From: Alphaproteobacteria bacterium
GTDB taxonomy: Bacteria; Pseudomonadota; Alphaproteobacteria; ATCC43930; CGMCC-115725
Assembly (NCBI GenBank): GCA_017353855.1
Contig: JAFMSA010000181.1
Coordinates: 1 to 7,635 of the forward strand
Length of the DNA stretch: 7,635 bases
Direction: 5' to 3'
Positions 1 through 4,966 of this stretch are shown in pieces (positions within the stretch are counted from its first letter, which is position 1; each line of letters begins with the position of its first letter). A program made the position numbers and the translations under genes. The notes beneath the pieces are model-generated. The model was not told the origin of the DNA. It saw only the letters and a list, made by a program, of their open reading frames with translations, and did no database searches.

Positions 1-1535
1 CTCAGGCGACCAAGAAAGGGGTTGCCGCGGCAGGCGGTACGCCTCGCGAATTCACGACGATCACGGTGACCGACGGCATCGCGATGGGGCATGACGGTAT
101 GAAGTCGTCACTGGTCAGCCGAGAGGTCATAGCCGACTCGGTTGAGCTGACGATGCGCGGCCATTGCTATGACGCGCTCGTCGGCCTCGCCGGCTGTGAC
201 AAGTCGCTGCCCGGGCTGATGATGGTGATGCTGCGGCTCAACGTGCCGTCGGTGTTCATGTATGGCGGCTCGATCCTGCCCGGTCGCTTCAAGGGCAAGG
301 ATGTAACGATCGGGGATGTGTTTGAAGGAGTGGGTGAGCACAATATCGGCATGCTCTCTGATGAGGAATTGCACAGGCTCGAATGCGTTGCCTGTCCGTC
401 TTCCGGCTCATGCGGCGGATTGTTCACTGCCAATACGATGGCGTGCGTTTCCGAGGCGATCGGGTTGGCGCTGCCCGGTTCGGCCGGCGCGCCGGCACCC
501 TACGACTCGCGTGACGCCTATGCCGAGGCCTCGGGTGAGGTGGTGATGGACCTGCTTCGCCGGAACATCCGGCCACGCGATATCGTGACCCGCAAGGCGA
601 TCGAGAATGCCGCGACGGTCGTTGCCGCTGCCGGCGGTTCGACCAATGGTGCGCTACATATCCCGGCGATCGCCAACGAAGCGGGGATCGATTTCGACCT
701 GCACGATTTCGGCGAGGTCGCCAAGCGCACGCCCTATATCGGAGACCTGAAGCCGGGCGGCCGTTATGTCATGAAAGACCTGCACGACATCGGCGGCGTG
801 CCGGTGTTGATGAAGGCGCTGCTCGAAGGCGGCTTTCTGCACGGCGAGTGCATGACGGTGACGGGGAAGACCGTGGCCGAGAACCTGAAGAATGTGGCAG
901 TGCCTGCGGAGCAGGAGGTTGTTCGGCCGACCTCGAAGCCATTGGCGCCGGCCGGCGGGCACGTCGTGCTGAAGGGCAACCTCGCTCCGCAGGGAGCGAT
1001 TGTGAAGGTAGCGGGCATGCAGCGCGTGCGTTTTGAGGGCCCCGCGCTGTGTTTCGACCGCGAGGAGGACGCGTTCGAGGCGGTCGACAAGCGCCGCTAC
1101 AAGGAGGGCGACGTCATTGTCATCCGCTATGAAGGGCCGCGCGGCGGGCCCGGTATGCGCGAGATGCTGTCGACCACCGCGGCACTCTACGGCCAAGGGA
1201 TGGGCGAGAAGGTGGCGCTGTTGACCGACGGCCGGTTCTCGGGCGCTACGCACGGCTTCTGCATCGGCCATGTCGGCCCCGAGGCCGCGATCGGCGGTCC
1301 GATCGGCCTCATCCGCAACGGCGACAGGATCACGATCGACGCCGAAGCGGGCACGCTCGATGTGGCGTTGAGCGACAGCGAGCTCGCCGAACGGCACCGC
1401 GCCTGGACGCCACGGAAGAACGATCACCAGTCCGGTTGCCTGTGGCGCTATTCCCAGACCGTGGGCGATGCGGAAAAAGGGGCGGTCACGCACCCCGGCG
1501 CGCGTGCCGAAACCCGCGCCTACGCGGATATTTGA
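1..1535 (+). CDS. ilvD: Dihydroxy-acid dehydratase IlvD, 5' end missing
   Basis: Dehydrates 2,3-dihydroxy-isovalerate and 2,3-dihydroxy-3-methylvalerate to the 2-oxo acids in valine, isoleucine, leucine and pantothenate synthesis; cytosolic, Fe-S and Mg dependent. The frame is open from base 3 to the TGA at 1533-1535, giving 510 visible residues; family members run about 555-575, so roughly 50-65 N-terminal residues lie left of the window. The GTG at 66 is internal (GGTPREF, typical of the family, is encoded before it). Visible family marks in order: DGIAMG, SREVIADS, the GCDKSLPG motif (cluster Cys and the Lys carbamylated in known structures) near base 195, CPSSGSCGG near 395-420, GGSTN near 635, IRYEGPRGGPGM near 1122, and TDGRFSG near 1224-1244, whose Ser is the proposed catalytic base. 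The short form without the E. coli-type insertions, and the LWRYSQTVG...GAVTHPG tail, resemble the [2Fe-2S] subgroup; its first cluster Cys would be in the missing part. A paralogue acting on sugar acids is possible but less likely. Confidence 0.95.
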   Translation, partial: QATKKGVAAAGGTPREFTTITVTDGIAMGHDGMKSSLVSREVIADSVELTMRGHCYDALVGLAGCDKSLPGLMMVMLRLNVPSVFMYGGSILPGRFKGKDVTIGDVFEGVGEHNIGMLSDEELHRLECVACPSSGSCGGLFTANTMACVSEAIGLALPGSAGAPAPYDSRDAYAEASGEVVMDLLRRNIRPRDIVTRKAIENAATVVAAAGGSTNGALHIPAIANEAGIDFDLHDFGEVAKRTPYIGDLKPGGRYVMKDLHDIGGVPVLMKALLEGGFLHGECMTVTGKTVAENLKNVAVPAEQEVVRPTSKPLAPAGGHVVLKGNLAPQGAIVKVAGMQRVRFEGPALCFDREEDAFEAVDKRRYKEGDVIVIRYEGPRGGPGMREMLSTTAALYGQGMGEKVALLTDGRFSGATHGFCIGHVGPEAAIGGPIGLIRNGDRITIDAEAGTLDVALSDSELAERHRAWTPRKNDHQSGCLWRYSQTVGDAEKGAVTHPGARAETRAYADI

Positions 1536-1544
1536 GGGGGGCCG

Positions 1545-1560
1545 GGCCGCCGCGGCGGCC
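1545..1560. other. Perfect 16-bp GC palindrome at convergent gene junction
   Basis: GGCCGCCGCGGCGGCC reads identically on both strands. It lies 10 bp after the ilvD stop and its last base is the first base of the reverse-strand stop codon of the next gene, so it sits at the 3' end of both convergent genes. The position suits a bidirectional transcription end. There is no T-tract on either side, so it is not a classical intrinsic terminator; it could equally be a 3' RNA-stabilising hairpin or chance in GC-rich DNA. Confidence 0.4.
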
Positions 1561-2135
1561 TAGCGGGCTTCCGTCCAGCTTTCGGAGAATGCCAAAGCGC
1601 AGGTGCTGAAAGGCCGACCCTCACGTTCTCTCGGCCAGGGCCGGCCTGCCGCCTCGGCATCATTGCGCGTCAGCCGCGCGCCGAGAGTGGGGATCAGAAG
1701 CGTACATACGCCATAGGGACGAGCCGGATCCTCGTTGGGCGAGGTGTGGATCAGCAAGGGGTCGCCGATCTGATACCAGGTCAGCGCGATCTCTTCGTCC
1801 CTGGCCGTGACCCGCTCCGTCCAGAAATAGCGCGGATCACCGGATTTGCTGAACCGGGCATCGACCACCGGGAGTGCCACGTCGGCCGTCTCGGGATTGA
1901 GCATGCCCTGGACCGTGGTTTGCAGCCAACGTGCCATCGCAATGTTGTCGGCATAGATGCGCCAGCGATTGCCGGTAAGTTCGCTGTTGAGATAGAGGAC
2001 ATGTCCGGGTCCCGCCGGACAGGTGATGATGCGCCAGAAGCTGGCATTGGTCGTGAAGGGATCTCCGTCGTTCACGCTTAAGCGGATGAACGGGTTTTCC
2101 CCGGTCAGAATCACGCGGTTGGGGTCAGCGGGCAT
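1560..2135 (-). CDS. Unrecognised 191-aa cytosolic protein
   Basis: I do not recognise a family. The start is well fixed: ATG at 2135-2133 is preceded by a near-ideal Shine-Dalgarno (AGGAGGTGA) 7 nt upstream; stop is TAG at 1562-1560. The product has no signal peptide, no hydrophobic stretch long enough for a membrane segment, no coiled coil and no obvious metal-binding motif. It alternates short beta-prone, aromatic-rich stretches (SFWRIITC near residue 32, NRWRIYADNIAMARW near 56-70, PRYFWTERV near 101, ALTWYQIGDPLLIHT near 117-131, YGVCTLLIPTLG near 141) with Asp/Pro/Gly turns, which suggests a small, mostly beta globular domain. Three cysteines (39, 144, 179) show no motif spacing. Codon use matches its neighbours and the frame is intact over its full length, so I believe it is expressed. 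It is convergent with ilvD and divergent from the phosphatase, hence monocistronic here. Function unknown. Confidence 0.8.
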   Translation of the reverse strand: MPADPNRVILTGENPFIRLSVNDGDPFTTNASFWRIITCPAGPGHVLYLNSELTGNRWRIYADNIAMARWLQTTVQGMLNPETADVALPVVDARFSKSGDPRYFWTERVTARDEEIALTWYQIGDPLLIHTSPNEDPARPYGVCTLLIPTLGARLTRNDAEAAGRPWPREREGRPFSTCALAFSESWTEAR

Positions 2136-2142
2136 GACGTCA

Positions 2143-2148
2143 CCTCCT
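2143..2148 (-). promoter_or_regulatory. Strong ribosome binding site of the 191-aa gene
   Basis: Read on the reverse strand this is AGGAGG (extended AGGAGGTGA), 7 nt before the ATG at 2135. It is the best Shine-Dalgarno in the window and decides the start of an otherwise unidentified gene. Confidence 0.8.
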
Positions 2149-2329
2149 GGAAATCGTGAACAAAGGGTAGACTCAGTACCGCACTCGAAAGGGCGCCGTC
2201 ATGTGCGCAGCCTCACGGCTAACGCCTCCTCAGTTCGGACCTCTCGAAGGACAGGCTGTTGGCGACCCCGGGGGCGGGGACGAAACGGGCTTGTCTCAAA
2301 CGCTGCCCGGCAATATTGGCGAGAGGAGC
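2149..2329. other. Divergent spacer, left part: no gene seen
   Basis: This is the left two-thirds of the spacer between the divergent 191-aa gene and the phosphatase gene. All three forward frames can be read for stretches but none shows a recognisable protein, a ribosome binding site or consistent codon use, and I found no convincing -35/-10 pair for either gene. If the hairpin cluster to the right is an insertion-sequence end, this part may be worn tail of that element's coding region, but I cannot identify it as such. Confidence 0.4.
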
Positions 2330-2434
2330 AGGAACGCAAGTTCCTCGTCACTAGGCCCTTACGGGCAAACTCAGGAGTCCGCGTCCATGCGACGGGGCTC
2401 CTCCCCACGCCTGAAGGCATGGGTATACGCCCCG
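2330..2434 (+). other. Hairpin cluster before the phosphatase; possible IS200/IS605-type right-end remnant
   Basis: Several stems follow one another within about 105 nt. (a) AGGAAC 2330-2335 pairs with GTTCCT 2340-2345 around a GCAA (GNRA) tetraloop. (b) GCCC 2355-2358 pairs with GGGC 2363-2366. (c) GGAG...GTC 2374-2385 pairs imperfectly with GAC...CTCC 2391-2401. (d) CCCACGCC 2404-2411 pairs with GGCATGGG 2416-2423 (one C-A mismatch) around TGAA; this is enclosed by a perfect outer stem, CGGGGC 2393-2398 with GCCCCG 2429-2434. Stems (c) and (d) are mutually exclusive at 2393-2401. The last base of the outer stem is the first G of the phosphatase Shine-Dalgarno (GGAG 2434-2437). The CCCACGCC-TGAA-GGC(A/G)TGGG hairpin resembles right ends of IS1341-type (TnpB) elements as I remember them, where this region also forms the omega-RNA. 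No TnpB sequence is recognisable, so the alternative is a structured mRNA leader. Confidence 0.35.
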
Positions 2435-2444
2435 GAGACATTTG

Positions 2445-3059
2445 ATGACCAGGATCATTCTTGTTCGTCACGGCCATGTCGAGGGCATCTCGCCGGAACG
2501 CTTTCGCGGGCGCGCGGACCTGCCGCTGACCCCGGACGGCCGGCGACAGGCGCAAGCGACGGCGCATCGCATCCATGCGGCCTGGGCCCCTTCGACCGTC
2601 TATACGAGCCCGCTTGGTCGGTGTCGCGCGACCGCCGAGGCGATCGGAAAGATGTTCGCGTTATCGCCGCATGCTCTGGAGGGTTTGATCGACATCGATT
2701 ACGGCGAGTGGCAGGGCCTAACACCGGACGAGGTCAGGCGCCGCTGGCCCGAGGCGCTCGATACGTGGTATCGGGCTCCCGATTGGGCGGCGATACCGGG
2801 CGGCGAGACGCTGCAGGAGGTGCAAGCCCGCAGCGTTTCGGCAATGCGCGATGTAATCGCACGGCATACAAACGATACCGTGGTGCTCGTCGGACACGAC
2901 AGCGTCAACCGGGTGATCCTGCTGCACGCGTTCCAGCTTCCGCTTGCCCGTTACTGGGGGCTCGCGCAGCGTCCTTGTGCGATCAATGAAATCGTCTTCG
3001 CGGAAGGCAATTTTACGATCCTCTCGCTCGACGAGACCTGGCATCTGAGCGGCTTATGA
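2445..3059 (+). CDS. Histidine phosphatase superfamily protein (phosphoglycerate-mutase-like)
   Basis: A 204-aa branch-1 histidine phosphatase, the fold of GpmB, CobC (alpha-ribazole phosphatase) and related small-molecule phosphatases; cytosolic, no signal peptide. The catalytic set is complete: LVRHG at residues 6-10 with the phospho-accepting His9, the conserved Arg59 in TSPLGRCRATA, the acidic Glu88 in DIDYGEWQG (proton-donor position), and the second His151 in VLVGHDSVNR. LTPDGRRQA near residue 28 and PGGETLQEV near 118 are also family-typical. ATG at 2445 is preferred: GGAG at 2434-2437 sits 7 nt upstream; the TTG directly before it at 2442 would leave only 4 nt. The exact substrate cannot be read from sequence. 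No cobalamin, glycolytic or mannosylglycerate genes lie beside it to narrow this. Its start abuts an extended hairpin that could influence translation, and its stop is 6 bp from the convergent stop of the next gene. Confidence 0.9.
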   Translation: MTRIILVRHGHVEGISPERFRGRADLPLTPDGRRQAQATAHRIHAAWAPSTVYTSPLGRCRATAEAIGKMFALSPHALEGLIDIDYGEWQGLTPDEVRRRWPEALDTWYRAPDWAAIPGGETLQEVQARSVSAMRDVIARHTNDTVVLVGHDSVNRVILLHAFQLPLARYWGLAQRPCAINEIVFAEGNFTILSLDETWHLSGL

Positions 3060-3065
3060 TCGTAT

Positions 3066-4664
3066 TCACGTCTTCTCTATATTCCACATGAAGATCGCCG
3101 GAGCGCTGATATAGCCTTTGAGGTTCTTGCGATAAGCGGTTTTGGTCACGAATTGCCCGGTCGGGATGTAAGGCACGAACTCGAACGCACGTTGTTGGAT
3201 CTTGCCGGCGATTTCTTGGCGCGCTTCCGAATCGGTTGCCTTGACCCACTGCATGCGCAACTCCTCGAGCTTCTCGTCGCTCGGCCAACCGAACCAGGCT
3301 TTGTCGCCGTTGGCGCGCAGCATGACGTTGAGCGAGGGGTCCAACGTGTCGGCACCGACCCAGCCGGTCTCGAACATGCTCCACCCCCCCTCGTCGATCG
3401 GTTTTTTGGAGGCGCGGCGCGTCACGACGGTGCCCCAGTCGCTGGTCACGTACTCGACATTAAGCCCGAGCCTTTTCAACAAGTCGGTCGCGACCAGCGC
3501 CTCGGCATGAATCAGCGGCTGGTCCACCGCGTCGAGCAGAACGATCTTTTCACCCTTATAGCCGGCCTCGGCGATCAGTTTCTTGGCCGCGTCGAAATCG
3601 CGTTTGCCGCTCAATGCCTCCGAGCCGGCATTGCTGGCCATCGGGGTCTCGCAGGTGAAAACGGACGGGCAGAGCTGCCAATTCTTCGGGTCGCCGACGT
3701 AAGCCGTCATGAAATCCGCCTGGTTCGCCACCATCTGAACCGCCCGGCGCATTTTCACATTGTCGAACGGCGGGTAGAGGTGGTTAAAGCGCAGGCATCC
3801 GGTCGTGCCGAGCGGGTCCAGCGGCGCCAGCACGATCTCGGAATTGCCGGCGAGAACGGGCCACAGGTCGGGCGGCGGGTTTTCCCACCAATCGTCTTCC
3901 CCGCTCTGTAGCGCTGCCGCTTTTGTCATCACATCCGGCACGACGATCCATTCGACGCGGTCGACCTTGACCACTTTGCCGCCGGAGGCCCAGTCCGGCG
4001 GTTCATTGCGCGGCACGTAATCGGCGTTCTTCACATAGACGGTCCGATGGCCCGGCTCGAATTCGCTCTGCACGAATTTAAACGGGCCTGACCCGACCAT
4101 CTCGGTGACTTGCTCGAACGGGTCGGTCTTCGCCAGTCGCTCGGGCATGATGAACGGCGCCAGGCTCGACACTTTGGCGATGGCTTCGATCAATAGCGGG
4201 AACGGTTCCGTCAAACGGATCGTGAAGGATTTGTCGTCCCCGCCCTTCATCTCCTCGACCACGGTGGCGAGCGTCTGGCCGAGCGTGTCGCGCGCCATCC
4301 AGCGCTTCAGCGACGCGACGCAATCGGCTCCGCGCACCGGCTGTCCGTCATGAAATTTAAGCCCGTCGCGCAACGCGAAGCGGTAGGCGAGCTTATCGGC
4401 GGAGATGTCGTATTCGCCGACCATCTGCGGGTGTGGCTTGAACTTGGAGTCGAGCGCGAAGAGCGTGTCGAACACCATATAGCCATGGTTGCGCGTCACA
4501 TAAGCGGTCGTCCAGATCGGGTCGAGGACGCGGAGATCCGACTGGACGATAAAGCGCAACGTCTTCGCCTCGGCGGCTCTGGCGCCCGGCTTCAAGCCAA
4601 GAGTGGTGAGCGCTGCCGCTCCTGCGGTTGCCGCGAATTCGCGGCGCGTCATCCCGTGAGCCAT
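3066..4664 (-). CDS. Tat-exported ABC transporter substrate-binding protein, family 5 (peptide/nickel type)
   Basis: A 532-aa periplasmic binding protein of the SBP_bac_5 (DppA/OppA/NikA-like) family, which hands peptides, opines, glycosides or metal chelates to an inner-membrane ABC importer. The N-terminus is a twin-arginine signal: TRREF at residues 6-10, an Ala/Leu hydrophobic core, and a likely cleavage site after ARA at 28-30. The mature protein begins with the family pattern: LRVLDPIWT (about 43-51), GYMVFDTLFALDS (about 61-73), ALRDGLKFHDGQPV (about 96-109). GSGPFKF comes near residue 190, and the C-terminal YIPTGQFVTKTAYRKNLKGY region is typical of the class. Length is normal (500-540). 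Start: ATG 4664 with AGGGA 6 nt upstream; a second ATG at 4652 (Met5) would also keep the Tat motif. No permease or ATPase gene is adjacent and both flanking genes run the other way, so it is a lone binding-protein gene serving an importer encoded elsewhere. A candidate sigma-54 promoter lies about 40 bp upstream. The ligand is not predictable from sequence. Confidence 0.93.
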   Translation of the reverse strand: MAHGMTRREFAATAGAAALTTLGLKPGARAAEAKTLRFIVQSDLRVLDPIWTTAYVTRNHGYMVFDTLFALDSKFKPHPQMVGEYDISADKLAYRFALRDGLKFHDGQPVRGADCVASLKRWMARDTLGQTLATVVEEMKGGDDKSFTIRLTEPFPLLIEAIAKVSSLAPFIMPERLAKTDPFEQVTEMVGSGPFKFVQSEFEPGHRTVYVKNADYVPRNEPPDWASGGKVVKVDRVEWIVVPDVMTKAAALQSGEDDWWENPPPDLWPVLAGNSEIVLAPLDPLGTTGCLRFNHLYPPFDNVKMRRAVQMVANQADFMTAYVGDPKNWQLCPSVFTCETPMASNAGSEALSGKRDFDAAKKLIAEAGYKGEKIVLLDAVDQPLIHAEALVATDLLKRLGLNVEYVTSDWGTVVTRRASKKPIDEGGWSMFETGWVGADTLDPSLNVMLRANGDKAWFGWPSDEKLEELRMQWVKATDSEARQEIAGKIQQRAFEFVPYIPTGQFVTKTAYRKNLKGYISAPAIFMWNIEKT

Positions 4665-4702
4665 TGCTGATCCCTGCCGTTTTGAACCGGTCTCGGAAAA
4701 CT

Positions 4703-4718
4703 AGCAAATTCTGCACCA
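4703..4718 (-). promoter_or_regulatory. Candidate sigma-54 (RpoN) promoter for the substrate-binding protein
   Basis: Read on the reverse strand: TGGTGCAGAATTTGCT. The consensus is TGGCACG-N4-TTGC(A/T). The invariant GG (-24) and GC (-12) are present with exactly the required 10-nt spacing, and the TTGCT half is complete; mismatches are two bases after the GG and one at consensus position 7. Transcription would start near 4692, giving a leader of about 28 nt before the ATG at 4664, with the AGGGA ribosome site inside it. No good sigma-70 promoter competes here. GG-N10-GC alone is common in GC-rich DNA, so this rests on the TTGC half and the position. Confidence 0.4.
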
Positions 4719-4733
4719 GCCGCGCGGTGAGTG

Positions 4734-4772
4734 CGCCGGCGGGGCCCCGGCTTCGGGCACGCCGGCGGGGCC
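4734..4772. repeat. 13-bp direct repeat, 26-bp period
   Basis: CGCCGGCGGGGCC occurs at 4734-4746 and again at 4760-4772, exactly 26 bp apart start to start. The left copy overlaps the 10-bp palindrome CGGGGCCCCG (4740-4749). The pair lies 16-54 bp upstream of the -24 element of the candidate sigma-54 promoter on the reverse strand. That is closer than usual for an activator site, but paired identical boxes in a divergent promoter region are a reasonable place to expect a regulator. It may also be low-complexity GC-rich sequence. Confidence 0.45.
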
Positions 4773-4814
4773 ATACTGCTTGTCGCCTTTCATGGTCGTG
4801 CCGAGAGGATACAT

Positions 4815-4846
4815 GCCGGCGCGCTGATCTGGTCTTTCAGGCCGGC
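4815..4846. repeat. Inverted repeat in the divergent promoter region
   Basis: GCCGGC at 4815-4820 pairs with GCCGGC at 4841-4846 (self-complementary); after a 3-nt bulge the inner arms CTGA 4824-4827 and TCAG 4837-4840 also pair around a 9-nt loop. It ends 11 bp before a TTGACA hexamer (4858-4863) on the side of the molybdopterin subunit gene. No gene end is nearby, so a terminator is unlikely; an operator for the xanthine-dehydrogenase-family gene, or chance, are the options. Confidence 0.3.
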
Positions 4847-4966
4847 TCGAAATCTGTTTGACACGGAAGGCGCCACCGCAGAAGAGCGAGCGCGGCGGAA
4901 CAGATCCGATGGATCGAGTCTACAGCGGGGATGTTCGAATAGCCCGCAAAGCGAGGGGTGGGCGTC

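Noticed and set aside
654..1493. 279-codon reverse frame inside ilvD
   Set aside because: Antisense shadow of a clear IlvD coding sequence; His/Arg/Ala-rich with no domain features.
2201..2989. 262-codon forward frame overlapping the phosphatase
   Set aside because: It runs through the phosphatase in another frame while the phosphatase has all its catalytic residues; the upstream part shows no recognisable protein, including no TnpB motifs.
3153..3911. 252-codon forward frame antisense to the binding protein
   Set aside because: Mirror of the real gene's codon structure in GC-rich DNA; no start signal.
4858..4886. TTGACA as a sigma-70 -35 element for the molybdopterin subunit gene
   Set aside because: The -35 is perfect but positions 16-18 bp downstream (GAAGAG region) do not resemble a -10 hexamer, so no promoter is called.
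4958..4966. GTG start for the molybdopterin subunit
   Set aside because: This GTG lies at the end of the GAGGGG ribosome site that serves the ATG at 4967, and has no site of its own.
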